Shown in pieces: positions 32,354-40,535 of a DNA stretch of 64,000 bases; the stretch's first letter is position 1, and the number at the start of each line of letters is the position of its first letter. Below the pieces are notes generated by a model. It saw only the letters and a list, made by a program, of their open reading frames with translations, had not been told where the DNA came from and made no database searches. The DNA is from Clostridium sp. GTDB taxonomy: Bacteria; Bacillota; Clostridia; Peptostreptococcales; Peptostreptococcaceae. The DNA lies in NCBI GenBank assembly GCA_022782605.1, contig JALFMW010000392.1:1-64000 (forward strand), given 5' to 3'. Position numbers and translations under genes: made by a program.

Positions 32354-32800
32354 AAGAAGGAAGCCCCTCGCCAAAAGTTCTTCCTTCTATACCATAGAAT
32401 TGAATATCGTTAATTAACTTAGGAGTGATTTTTCGTTTGCCGTTATCTTTAGTATACCACTAAATTTTTTGAAAGTCAACACTTAAGTTTAATTCCTATA
32501 CATTTTTTTATATATAGGTTGTTCTTGAGCGAAGTCTGAACTAAAATGACTTCTGGTGAAATGTAGCCGTTGCATAAAAAATACATTAGGTGAACAATCT
32601 TTAGTTGGGAATGCTCAAACCCAAGAAGCTTACTTTAGCATATGAAAATAATTAGAGTGGAGAGATACATACTGTGCTTCTAGGAGACCTTGCTATGGGT
32701 ATGTAAATAGCGATATAAAGGCTTCTAACTGTTGACGATAAATAACTCATTTATACCATGTAAACAGAAATAAGAGCCATTAAACGTGGCTCTTACTATT
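32354..32800 (+). ncRNA. Ornate structured non-coding RNA, about 445 nt
   Basis: A gene-less stretch transcribed rightward, opposite to all flanking genes, from a strong promoter to a terminator-like hairpin. It folds into several regular helices: a 9-bp hairpin AGAAGGAAG/CTTCCTTCT, a domain closed by GTCAACA with TGTTGAC about 240 nt apart, a three-way junction closed by GGTTGTTC/GAACAATC holding GAAGTC/GACTTC and ATGTA/TACAT, and a TTGGG/CCCAA hairpin. The loop segments TTGAGC and GCTCAA, and TACATAC and GTATGTA, pair as pseudoknots. No tmRNA, RNase P or 6S signature was seen. Family unknown; large-RNA class (ROOL-type) is possible. Confidence 0.75.
32772..32794. terminator. Bidirectional terminator-like hairpin
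   Basis: AAGAGCCA/TGGCTCTT with loop TTAAACG is located where the rightward RNA should end, and also downstream of the leftward genes. The T-tract is weak on both sides (ACTATTTC and ATTTCTGTTT). Confidence 0.6.
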
Positions 32801-32827
32801 TCAAATTCTAATCTATTTACCCATGTA

Positions 32828-33319
32828 TTAGATATTCATTCCATTAGCAATCATCTTTTGTTGAACGGATGTTAATATCCCACAATCATATAATTTATAA
32901 TCTCTAATCATTTCACATGAGTTTTCTACATAAGCAGATTTCTTATTATACTTTGCTGTCTCAAAATCTCCTTTTCCTTTGCTAATTATGAATCTGTTTT
33001 CGGAATGTGTACTTCCACAAACTAGAGTAGTATCAAATATATAGTAATCACAATCTATATTTTCTAAAGGATAAGTTTCAAACATATATTTAGCCACTTT
33101 ACCTAAACTGGAAAATATAGAGGTTAATATTACATGAACATACTTGCAATCATTATCATCTAAATACCAATCAAATTCAAATTGATTTAGAAAGCTGTTT
33201 TCTGATTGTTCATATCCATCACAATCCATTCCTTCTCCTGTATCGTATAGTGTTATTTCTTCTTTAGAACAAATACCTTCTTCACAATATTTGCAATCAC
33301 AATTACATTTAACTATCAT
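32828..33319 (-). CDS. Hypothetical Cys-rich protein, 163 aa
   Basis: An N-terminal zinc-like patch (CNCDCKYCEEGIC...CDGYEQ) resembles DUF1540. The remainder is a mixed fold with a long beta-rich centre. Stop lies just before the terminator-like hairpin. Function not recognised. Its start codon overlaps the stop of the membrane protein upstream, so the pair is coupled. Confidence 0.55.
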   Translation of the reverse strand: MIVKCNCDCKYCEEGICSKEEITLYDTGEGMDCDGYEQSENSFLNQFEFDWYLDDNDCKYVHVILTSIFSSLGKVAKYMFETYPLENIDCDYYIFDTTLVCGSTHSENRFIISKGKGDFETAKYNKKSAYVENSCEMIRDYKLYDCGILTSVQQKMIANGMNI

Positions 33320-33684
33320 TATTCAATAACCTCTCCTTCTTTATTATATTTATTATTATCTTCAAGATATATTATTTCCCCTTCAACTTTTACAACTTTA
33401 TATTTATTAGCATCTATAAAATATTTATCTTCTATGGGAATTACTTTTATATATTTTTTGTAATAAGTATTTCCAACACTTCCTATAGTAGAAAGTATAA
33501 ATATTATAGCCCCCAAAAAACTTATATAAATACCTTCTTCTTTAATTCCTTCTGTCCCATAATGTATAATAAGACAGATACTAGGTAATAAAAGAGATAG
33601 TCCTATAAGTAAGCAAATGGGATATAAGGTATCACCTCCGAAATTCCTAATCATTTCTTCACTTAGTATTTTTACACCTTCCAT
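33319..33684 (-). CDS. Two-pass membrane protein, 121 aa
   Basis: Two hydrophobic segments (LYPICLLIGLSLLLPSICLII at about 20-42 and ISFLGAIIFILSTIGSV at about 53-70) are followed by a soluble beta-rich tail. Located after the promoter-like sequence at 33705-33733, coupled to the downstream gene. Probably at the host membrane; role unknown. Confidence 0.6.
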   Translation of the reverse strand: MEGVKILSEEMIRNFGGDTLYPICLLIGLSLLLPSICLIIHYGTEGIKEEGIYISFLGAIIFILSTIGSVGNTYYKKYIKVIPIEDKYFIDANKYKVVKVEGEIIYLEDNNKYNKEGEVIE

Positions 33685-33722
33685 TTTTATAACCTCCTAT
33701 TTTTCCATAATAAAAATTTTAA

Positions 33723-35303
33723 TTATTCGTCAATAGTTTTTAAAAAGTTTTTAATGTTTTCTAAACTATCTAGTCCTTTCCAAACTATATAAGCACTATC
33801 AATATCTAAATCATGTTCATCTGCAAAGTTTATCACTTCATCCAACACTTTCATATTAGCTTCTACAGAGCCTTGCCAACCTATTCTAAATCTATATTTA
33901 TTAACTATTTCTTTTCTACGTTTTACTTCTACAATGGCTTCTTTTTCTATATCAAATGCTGGTTGTTTTAGCCCTCCTATATATAAATCAAAATATCTCC
34001 ATTTAGAAAACATACCAACCTTATATTTGATTCTATTTTTCTGCTTCTCTTCATAGTAACCTTTACCTTTTTTATTCATCATATTACTTTGAATAGTTAC
34101 TATTTCTAAATTATCTCTGTAATTTTCATTTGGTCTATTATTTATATGGTCTACATGAAAATTATATCCTTTATAATTTTGCAGACCATTTTCTTCCATT
34201 AATACATAGTTATTAATTCTATAAATGTTATTGATATTTATAACAAAATATCCATCCTTTCTATATACAATTGTCCCATTAATTACATATTCATCTTTTT
34301 TAATTTTACCAAAATCTCTATCAACCCAACATATAGGATTTTCAGTCCCATCTTTTTTAAATGTTCTTATGCCAATTAAATTATCTTTCTCTATATAATC
34401 ATAAGAATATTCTTTTTCTTTTTTAATCTTATTTTTGTTGTTTTCTATTTTCTTATCTAATAAATCAGTTACCTCTTTTATTCTTTCTTCTGATAGTCCT
34501 TTTATTTTATAGAACTGGTCTTCATTGTGTCTAAATCCCAAATATTTTTGAGCTATTAAATTATCCAACTCTGCTTCCAACTTTTCTTTTTTTCTTTTAG
34601 TACAAATAATCCATTTTTGATACATAAAATGAGAATACCAACTTTTATTTTTAGTTTGTGTTAATCCAACTAAACCATATTTATTATTAGTATTTTTATT
34701 TTTATTATTTTCTTTTGGGGAAGTTGATCTTAGGTTATCAATTCTATTATCTTCTTTACAATTATTTATGTGGTCTATATAATTATTATTAGTAGCTTCA
34801 TTTTTATCTCCATTATAATATAAAAATCTATGAATTCTCCATTTGGAACTACTTACATAGCCATTATTATCGAAACACCAAGTCATATGCAAAATCTTAT
34901 ACTCAGTTTCTTTATTATTTGTATTAAATTTAAATTCTTTTCCATTACTACTTATTCCTATCCAATAATCTTCCTCTTTTTTCCATTGGTTTAATGAGGG
35001 GATAATGTCTCCTATTCTAACTCCATGAATCATACTTTCACATTGTTTTATTCTAATTATCTCTTCCTCATAATCTGTCCCCTCTAAAAAAGTATATGAT
35101 AGTTTAAACTTACCTACTATTTTATGTCCATCTTTATTCTCTTTTATACAATCTAATATTTTAATATCATATATTAGACCTAATGGTTTATATTCATATT
35201 TTAAAATAAAACCTACACAATTTTGATAACTTATATATCCTCTTTTGTCTTTTGGTAGTTTATTTACATTAGTTAATTTCCATATTTTATTTTCGTACTT
35301 CAT
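33723..35303 (-). CDS. Homing endonuclease with two HNH units
   Basis: 526 residues. The N-terminus (IWKLTNVNKLPK...ISYQNCVGFIL) is the same type of module seen at 6.3 and 23 kb. Two HNH units follow: YIDHINNCKEDNRIDNLR at about 160-180 and VDHINNRPNENYRDNLE at about 380-400, each with the D-H...N...N pattern. The long spacer (E/K-rich) may be a linker. The duplicated HNH could make a pseudo-dimeric nicking or cutting enzyme. Free-standing in an operon of small genes. Confidence 0.8.
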   Translation of the reverse strand: MKYENKIWKLTNVNKLPKDKRGYISYQNCVGFILKYEYKPLGLIYDIKILDCIKENKDGHKIVGKFKLSYTFLEGTDYEEEIIRIKQCESMIHGVRIGDIIPSLNQWKKEEDYWIGISSNGKEFKFNTNNKETEYKILHMTWCFDNNGYVSSSKWRIHRFLYYNGDKNEATNNNYIDHINNCKEDNRIDNLRSTSPKENNKNKNTNNKYGLVGLTQTKNKSWYSHFMYQKWIICTKRKKEKLEAELDNLIAQKYLGFRHNEDQFYKIKGLSEERIKEVTDLLDKKIENNKNKIKKEKEYSYDYIEKDNLIGIRTFKKDGTENPICWVDRDFGKIKKDEYVINGTIVYRKDGYFVININNIYRINNYVLMEENGLQNYKGYNFHVDHINNRPNENYRDNLEIVTIQSNMMNKKGKGYYEEKQKNRIKYKVGMFSKWRYFDLYIGGLKQPAFDIEKEAIVEVKRRKEIVNKYRFRIGWQGSVEANMKVLDEVINFADEHDLDIDSAYIVWKGLDSLENIKNFLKTIDE

Positions 35304-35305
35304 TA

Positions 35306-35527
35306 CTATTTTAACCTTTCTTTATAATTTATATTTTTATCATTTCTACAAGCCAGACAAGGTTTATAACCACCACAGATCTTACCATAAAGGATGCATA
35401 AAGGAACTCTATCTAAAGTCCCATATTGTTTTTCTGCTAGGCGTTCAACAACAAAGCCTTTTGAATCTGCAATAGCATAATCTTCTTCAGTGAAATTAAT
35501 ATGGATACACTTCTCACAGTCTTTCAT
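35306..35527 (-). CDS. Hypothetical Cys-rich protein, 73 aa
   Basis: Cysteines at the N-terminus (CEKC), in the middle (CILYGKICGG) and near the end (CLAC) suggest a zinc site or Fe-S-like fold. Upstream neighbour of the double-HNH gene with 2 bp spacing. Unknown. Confidence 0.55.
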   Translation of the reverse strand: MKDCEKCIHINFTEEDYAIADSKGFVVERLAEKQYGTLDRVPLCILYGKICGGYKPCLACRNDKNINYKERLK

Positions 35528-35540
35528 AGTCTTATCACTC

Positions 35541-35861
35541 CTATTCTCCTATTCTCTCTTCTAATTCTTCTATTCTTTCTCTTAAATATCTTACTTCCCC
35601 TTCTAATTCATTTTTTTCTTCTTCTAAGCTACTATAATCTTGTTGAACATCATTTAAGTACCAATTAGCGTCATTTAATTCATCAACCATTTGCTGTACA
35701 ATATTTTCTATATCGTCTATATAATCTATTACCTTATCTTCAACTATTAAACCTTCGACAGCCTTTAGTAGTTCATCTTTTATCATATCAAAATTATAAT
35801 CATAAAATTTTCTATCTCCCTCATATTTTCTAAAAACTGTAAAATCATTCTTTTCTACCAT
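35541..35861 (-). CDS. Acidic coiled-coil protein, paralogue pair member 1
   Basis: About 106 residues from the ATG at 35861. KNDFTVFRKYEGD...YDYNFDMI precedes a long acidic heptad region ending in EERIGE. It is clearly homologous to the next gene upstream (35875-36174) with the same order NDFTxxRKYE and a coiled coil, i.e. a tandem duplication. Function unknown. Confidence 0.55.
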   Translation of the reverse strand: MVEKNDFTVFRKYEGDRKFYDYNFDMIKDELLKAVEGLIVEDKVIDYIDDIENIVQQMVDELNDANWYLNDVQQDYSSLEEEKNELEGEVRYLRERIEELEERIGE

Positions 35862-35874
35862 TTTCACTATTCTC

Positions 35875-36174
35875 CTATTCTTCTAATATATCTTTTAAAT
35901 ATCTTATTTCTTTTTCTAAGTCTTCTTTTTCTTCTTCTAAATCGTTATAATCTTGTTGTAAATCATCTAAGTTTGAATCAACTTCATTAAATTGTTCAAT
36001 CATTTGTTCTACAACTTCTTCTAAATCATTTATATATTCTTCTATTTTGTCTTTAATTTCTAAACCTTCAATAACTTCTGATATTCTATCTATTATCATG
36101 TCATAATTGTAATTGAAATATCTTCCATCGTCCTCATATTTTCTATAAATTGTAAAATCATTCTTATTTATCAT
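35875..36174 (-). CDS. Acidic coiled-coil protein, paralogue pair member 2
   Basis: About 99 residues from the ATG at 36174, after GAGGAGTATAAGT. NKNDFTIYRKYEDDGRYFNYN...then a coiled coil EVDSNLDDLQQDYNDLEEEKEDLEKE. Duplicate of the neighbouring gene. Overlaps the DUF488 gene by 11 bp. Confidence 0.55.
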   Translation of the reverse strand: MINKNDFTIYRKYEDDGRYFNYNYDMIIDRISEVIEGLEIKDKIEEYINDLEEVVEQMIEQFNEVDSNLDDLQQDYNDLEEEKEDLEKEIRYLKDILEE

Positions 36175-36532
36175 ACTTATACTCCTCACATTCTATTTTA
36201 TTTTCTTTTAGCCAATTAGCTACTAAATGCCTATGACAAAAATCATTAGGCTTCTCATAGCATAGCAAACATATGTCTTTTCCTTCACTTAGTTCATATA
36301 GCCTGTTTACAACAGTTTCAACTTCTAAGGTATCTAACACTTCTTTCTGAAAATGTTCTATATAGTAATCATTATCTTTGTTCTTTTTCCACTCCATAAA
36401 GAACTTATACTTAGGAGCTAATACTTTATATTGTATTCCTTTGTACCATTCTGGACATTTTCCACAAATAGAAATAGGTACAATATCCTTTGGTAGATAT
36501 TTTAATTTAGCAAAATAACTTGTATATATCAT
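36164..36532 (-). CDS. DUF488-family protein
   Basis: About 122 residues from ATG 36532 (AAAAAGGAGATGTG upstream). The end YELSEGKDICLLCYEKPNDFCHRHLVANWLKEN contains the hallmark C-Y-E-K-P...C-H-R of DUF488, a family of small cytosolic proteins thought to act in nucleic-acid or stress functions. First gene after a promoter. Role in phage not known. Confidence 0.75.
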   Translation of the reverse strand: MIYTSYFAKLKYLPKDIVPISICGKCPEWYKGIQYKVLAPKYKFFMEWKKNKDNDYYIEHFQKEVLDTLEVETVVNRLYELSEGKDICLLCYEKPNDFCHRHLVANWLKENKIECEEYKYDK

Positions 36533-36586
36533 AATACACATCTCCTTTTTATAACCATTATTTATAAAGCCTTTGCTTTTTACACT

Positions 36587-36615
36587 ATTATATATTATTT
36601 TTATTTATTTATCAA
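36587..36615 (-). promoter_or_regulatory. Sigma-A promoter for the 33.3-36.5 kb operon
   Basis: TTGATA-17-TATAAT, minus strand, spacer AATAAATAAAAATAATA; a start near 36580 and a short AAAGC/GCTTT hairpin near the 5' end. Confidence 0.82.
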
Positions 36616-36871
36616 TAGTTTTTTTAAAAAACAATCCTCTTTTTCTTTTCTTTAATACTTTCTTCATGTAGTTATAAGTATCACTATCTGTTCTACCTTT
36701 TCTTTCTAACATTCTTATGCAATTTTCTATGTGAGAAGTTTTCATGTCATATATGAATAAAACTTCCCCTTCTCTAGTAGTCCAAAATTTATATGACTCC
36801 TCAAATTCAATTTCGGTTTCATACTCCTCTTGCCCAATTTTATATTCTTCAAAATCTTCAAAATAACTCAT
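36605..36871 (-). CDS. Hypothetical protein, 88 aa
   Basis: Acidic N-terminus and basic C-terminus (KKRKRGLFFKKT). Contains FWTTREGEVLFIYDMKTSH near the middle, like the small TRE-x-G-E-V motif proteins of clostridial phages, but no defined family. Own promoter at 36895. Confidence 0.55.
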   Translation of the reverse strand: MSYFEDFEEYKIGQEEYETEIEFEESYKFWTTREGEVLFIYDMKTSHIENCIRMLERKGRTDSDTYNYMKKVLKKRKRGLFFKKTIDK

Positions 36872-36894
36872 ATTTGTCTCCTCCTTATGATTTT

Positions 36895-36923
36895 ATTATA
36901 TATTATTTTTATTTGTTTGTCAA
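36895..36923 (-). promoter_or_regulatory. Sigma-A promoter for the 88-aa gene
   Basis: TTGACA-17-TATAAT, consensus, minus strand. Confidence 0.9.
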
Positions 36924-36964
36924 TAGTTTTTTTAGTTAAGATTTAATAATATATTTTATAGACC

Positions 36965-37615
36965 TTACAACTTAAAATCAATTCCATTATCTTTGAGTAA
37001 TTCCATAGCTCTATTCAAATCATTTTTATTTATCCTTACCTTTGTATATTTAGGCTTATTATTTTTACATTGTCTTTTATCTTTGGTAAATCCTTCACCT
37101 TTTATGCCTACATTTTTACGTTCATTTACTACTATCCAATTAGGGTTATTTCTATATTCCTCTATATAATTATTTTCAATATGTCTTATTTCATTTTCAC
37201 TCATTTCATTACATATTTGTAGTATTTCAAATGTTGCTCCATTGTCTAGCATTTCTTTTGTAGGCAGTGTATTAAATTTACTCACATGTGCTATAAAACG
37301 TTCTCTAAATCCTACTTTTGTAGAACCTATATATATTTGATTATCTAAAACTATTTTATAAACACCTATTGATTTATCATATTTATCTTCTATTGCATAT
37401 TGAGGATAATCTTTTTTAGTTTTTCCTCTATTGTCTTTTATTTCTTTTGGAGTATCATATTTTTCAACTAATATATATTTTCTCCCATTTTGTTCAACTT
37501 TATATAAACTTTCAATTTGTCTCATTTGTTTAGTTTTAGACCCACCTTTTTTTGGTTCTTCATTTAATATTTCTTTAGTTAATTCTCCATAGGTATATTC
37601 TTTATTCAATTTCAT
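36965..37615 (-). CDS. GIY-YIG homing endonuclease
   Basis: 216 residues. GVYKIVLDNQIYIGSTKVGFRERFIAHV shows the GIY and YIG strands with the catalytic Arg, and NYIEEYRNN supplies the conserved Glu. The N-terminal 80 residues may recognise DNA (KGGSKTKQMRQIESLYKVEQ, a short helix-turn motif). C-terminal basic region (KNKPKYTKVRINKND). Free-standing and probably mobile. Immediately after the replication-initiator-like gene. Confidence 0.82.
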   Translation of the reverse strand: MKLNKEYTYGELTKEILNEEPKKGGSKTKQMRQIESLYKVEQNGRKYILVEKYDTPKEIKDNRGKTKKDYPQYAIEDKYDKSIGVYKIVLDNQIYIGSTKVGFRERFIAHVSKFNTLPTKEMLDNGATFEILQICNEMSENEIRHIENNYIEEYRNNPNWIVVNERKNVGIKGEGFTKDKRQCKNNKPKYTKVRINKNDLNRAMELLKDNGIDFKL

Positions 37616-37651
37616 TTCACATCATTCTCCTTTAATAGTCTAATTTATTTT

Positions 37652-38452
37652 TTAAAACACCGATCTTCTTAAAGGTTTTTTTATTGGAGTATTTTTTATA
37701 TCTACTTCATTCTCTTCTATAGCCACTTCTTCTTCTTGTTTTTCATATTTTAATCCTTGTTTTATTTCTTCTACATCAAATCCATATATGGTATTTCTCT
37801 TCGTCCCCTTATAATAACTTTGATTTACCATTATTTTTTCTTCATCTAATATTTTAGAATATTTTTCCCAACAATTTCTTGATATATTTATCATTTTTCC
37901 TAACTTTTCAGCACTACCATAAAATGTTTCAGCTTTATGGTTTTTATCATATATATATTTTGTGCCTATAGAATTTTTCCATACCATTATCTCTCCTAAA
38001 GTATACATACATAACATTGTAATCCTATCATATGGCAATGTTAATATTTTTCTAACCTTATCTGCTGAAAGAATACAATAATCTATTTTATTATTTTCTT
38101 CATCAAAAACAAAATTTATATCATCATTAGTTTCTACTCTAATAATGCTATCTATATTGAGTTGCTCTGGTTTCTCAACCCAAGTTATAAACTTTCTCTC
38201 TATTAAAGTCTCAACTATATTGATCCATTTTTCTTTATTGGTTTTCTTCCTGGTATCTATACCTAGTTTTTCCATGAGAATTCTGATAGTAAATCCTACT
38301 TCATTATAGGGAGTTTTATTATAGTATATCCAAATAGCTGTAGCCACTAATTCGTTCCCTATTTTGTCTTCTTTTATCATTTCATTTATCTCACCTTTCT
38401 TATCGTAAATTAACCAATTAGGTATAATTACGAATTTATCATATATTTTCAT
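37652..38452 (-). CDS. Putative replication initiator, winged-helix type
   Basis: 266 residues. The start FVIIPNWLIYDKK...FTIRILMEKLGIDTRKKTNKEKWINIVETLIERKF and the later GSAEKLGKMINISRNCWEKYSKILDEEKIMVNQ form two winged-helix-like units as in RepA/DnaD-type initiators of phages and plasmids. The leader contains direct repeats, which fits an autoregulated initiator. A transcription regulator is the alternative. Assigned from fold pattern only. Confidence 0.5.
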   Translation of the reverse strand: MKIYDKFVIIPNWLIYDKKGEINEMIKEDKIGNELVATAIWIYYNKTPYNEVGFTIRILMEKLGIDTRKKTNKEKWINIVETLIERKFITWVEKPEQLNIDSIIRVETNDDINFVFDEENNKIDYCILSADKVRKILTLPYDRITMLCMYTLGEIMVWKNSIGTKYIYDKNHKAETFYGSAEKLGKMINISRNCWEKYSKILDEEKIMVNQSYYKGTKRNTIYGFDVEEIKQGLKYEKQEEEVAIEENEVDIKNTPIKKPLRRSVF

Positions 38453-38459
38453 TCAAATA

Positions 38460-38720
38460 ACTCCTCTCAATTTAGTTGTAAAAATAGACCTCCCGACAGA
38501 TAGTAAGCGTAGCGTCTATTCTGGCGATAGTAGTGTATTACTTATTAAAGTCTAGTATTAATCATTAAATCTAGTATTATTTATTACTACACACGAAAAG
38601 TGCATTTTTTAACTTTTTATCACCTTTGCGTTGCACAAAAAAAGTTCATATTATTGATTTTTTTGAACTTACCTTTGCCTATAAAAAATTGAAAAATTAA
38701 CTTTTTTTGTGCAAAGGGAT
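38460..38720 (-). promoter_or_regulatory. Repeat-rich leader of the initiator-like gene
   Basis: The 260 bp upstream of the gene contain no frame but a 16-bp perfect inverted repeat (TTGCACAAAAAAAGTT, arms about 38633-38648 and 38698-38713), a nested AAGTTC...GAACTT hairpin, two GCAAAGGT repeats and three direct AATACTAGA/AATAC-type repeats with 19-20 bp period (about 38535-38580). This looks like an autoregulated replication-control region or operator array. Confidence 0.55.
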
Positions 38721-38724
38721 TTTA

Positions 38725-38901
38725 TCATATATTTTGTTGTTTAATTTCTTTCCATTTTGTGTATATGTTTTTAGTTTCCTCTCTTGTATATTTATAAGAA
38801 ATCCAACCATTTTTACTTAATGTTAATTCTAAAGGTTGTATTCCATTTTTAATATAAAATTTAACTTGCTCTATATCTGTGATATAAACATATTTTTCCA
38901 T
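38725..38901 (-). CDS. Small hypothetical protein, 58 aa
   Basis: ATG 38901 after AAGGGAGGAG; frame MEKYVYITDIEQVKFYIKN... It is aromatic and basic with W33 and W50. First gene after the promoter at 39011. Unknown. Confidence 0.6.
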   Translation of the reverse strand: MEKYVYITDIEQVKFYIKNGIQPLELTLSKNGWISYKYTREETKNIYTKWKEIKQQNI

Positions 38902-39010
38902 TAGTAATAACTCCTCCCTTAAATCATTTACATATTATAACTATTTCTCACTTCATATTTTACTCCTCCTTACAATAAAATAAGATATAGATATTTCTAC
39001 CCATACCTTT

Positions 39011-39038
39011 ATTATACTCATTTTTATTTATTTGTCAA
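39011..39038 (-). promoter_or_regulatory. Sigma-A promoter for the 37-38.9 kb operon
   Basis: TTGACA-16-TATAAT, minus strand; start near 39004. Confidence 0.85.
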
Positions 39039-39041
39039 TAG

Positions 39042-39653
39042 TTATTTATAAACAATATTTATTTTTATTATATCACTATTTATCTTACTCACCAATCCAT
39101 CAATAGCCCTAACTGCATAATCTTTACTACTATCTATCTCTTCTTCACATTCTTTAGTTATAGAAGCACATAGACTATCCTCTATTTGTAACTGTTCCTC
39201 TGGAGTTAATTTCAATTCTTCAAAAGTTAAACATCCATTATTTGTAGACACTTTAGTTAAATCATACAAAATATTGGTTTCTATAGTTGGTTTGTCACAT
39301 TGTATAGTTAAGATATTATTTTCTACTTTTATATCAGCTTTAGAGAAGTCTAAATAATAATGAGCTAATATCTTGTAATCTATGGAGGTTTCTTTTTTGA
39401 ACCATTTCAATTTAGAATTGTTACTTATAGTTATTTTCTTCCCAACTTGGCATTGCATTATCTCCATTCTTCCAACACCTTTTATTTTGTTTATCACTGT
39501 TTGTTCTAGTTCTATTGATTTATCTTTGTATTCATGGACTATAGTAGTTTTCTCTGGGGCTTTAACATGGTTAGTATAAAATATTCCTCCTAAAGTAAAT
39601 AATGAAATAATACCCACTAGAGATAGTAATTTAATTATTTTATTCTTCAACAT
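39042..39653 (-). CDS. Membrane-anchored DUF4230-like protein
   Basis: 203 residues. One N-terminal membrane segment (LLSLVGIISLFTLGGIFYT) and an extracellular alpha/beta domain. QTVINKIKGVGRMEIMQC...FKKETSIDYKILAHYYLDFSKADIKVENN resembles the DUF4230 pattern of clostridial proteins. It is downstream of the amidase in a two-gene operon, so it may help the lysis or cell-wall function. Role inferred. Confidence 0.55.
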   Translation of the reverse strand: MLKNKIIKLLSLVGIISLFTLGGIFYTNHVKAPEKTTIVHEYKDKSIELEQTVINKIKGVGRMEIMQCQVGKKITISNNSKLKWFKKETSIDYKILAHYYLDFSKADIKVENNILTIQCDKPTIETNILYDLTKVSTNNGCLTFEELKLTPEEQLQIEDSLCASITKECEEEIDSSKDYAVRAIDGLVSKINSDIIKINIVYK

Positions 39654-39665
39654 ATAAAAATCCTC

Positions 39666-40367
39666 CTATTTATAATTAATTAATATATTAAATGAACCAT
39701 TATTTGTGTCTATAGTTTTAGTTTCAGCTTTAGGCTTATATTGTTTTAAAATATTATTAGCAATTATTTGAGCAACTTCGTCTTGTTTATTTACAAGTAT
39801 TTCTCTGTCTACATCATTGTTAATAAATCCAAGTTCTATAAGAGTGCTGTTTTGAATTAATCTATTGTAATATGGAGTAGCTTGTATTCCTCTATTTGGT
39901 AGTCCAAATGTCTCTGAAAGGTCATCTATAATTTCTTTAGATAAAGTATATTGATTATTGCTATAAGCTTCATATCCACTTCCTGTGTTAGGTGTTACAC
40001 AACTATTAGCATGAAGAGAGATGTAAGCATCATAACCAAACTTAGTAGCTTTCTCTACTCTTTCTTCTAGGGTAATTGATCCATCAAAATTTCTGGTTAA
40101 ATCTACATTAATACCATTTTCTTCTAATATAGTTTTAACCTTTAATGTAATTTGATTAGTTAATTCTCTTTCTGTATAGTTTCTATATATAGCTCCATTA
40201 TCTCTGACTAATTGCCCATTTGAATAGTACATAGTATCTGAATGACTTAGGTCTAATAATATTCTAGTATTGCTTGAGAAACCCTTTATAGGGGCTGTAA
40301 GAGTGAATAATAAAATTCCTATTGCAAAAGCTCTCAATAGTATTCGTTTAATTTTTTTAATTAACAA
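39666..40367 (-). CDS. Exported N-acetylmuramoyl-L-alanine amidase
   Basis: 233 residues with an N-terminal signal peptide (KKIKRILLRAFAIGILLFTLT) and an Amidase_3 domain. The zinc ligands fit H42 in LDLSHSD, Glu at about 66-68 in YTEREL and H119 in ISLHANS, with catalytic Glu in TLIELGFINN. It cleaves the amide between MurNAc and L-Ala in peptidoglycan. An exported enzyme suggests a signal-arrest or constitutively secreted lysis/cell-wall role, or use by the host lysogen. Confidence 0.85.
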   Translation of the reverse strand: MLIKKIKRILLRAFAIGILLFTLTAPIKGFSSNTRILLDLSHSDTMYYSNGQLVRDNGAIYRNYTERELTNQITLKVKTILEENGINVDLTRNFDGSITLEERVEKATKFGYDAYISLHANSCVTPNTGSGYEAYSNNQYTLSKEIIDDLSETFGLPNRGIQATPYYNRLIQNSTLIELGFINNDVDREILVNKQDEVAQIIANNILKQYKPKAETKTIDTNNGSFNILINYK

Positions 40368-40387
40368 AATTTACCATCTCCTAATAA

Positions 40388-40420
40388 AAAAATAAAAGTA
40401 TAAGTTAATCCTTATACCTT
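40388..40420 (-). other. 5' hairpin with U-tract (attenuator-like)
   Basis: GTATAAG...CTTATAC directly follows the -10 box of the 40422 promoter, then TTTTATTTTTTTATTA. It can be a protective 5' hairpin or a promoter-proximal attenuator for the amidase gene. Confidence 0.5.
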
Positions 40421-40421
40421 T

Positions 40422-40449
40422 ATTATACTCATTTTTATTTATTTGTCAA
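40422..40449 (-). promoter_or_regulatory. Sigma-A promoter for amidase operon
   Basis: TTGACA-16-TATAAT, minus strand. Confidence 0.85.
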
Positions 40450-40535
40450 GTATTATTTATTATTTTTTTCTTCTTTTTTTATTTTTCTTCCACATAATGT
40501 TCATTATTTTTCATATTAATCCTCTCCTTTTTAAA

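Noticed and set aside
32354-32800. RNase P RNA or tmRNA
   Set aside because: The conserved GAGGAAAGTCC of RNase P and the tRNA-like ends of tmRNA are absent.
33705-33733. Promoter upstream of the 33.3-kb membrane protein gene
   Set aside because: The -35 is TTGACG but the -10 position reads TTATGG, so it is too weak to list with confidence.
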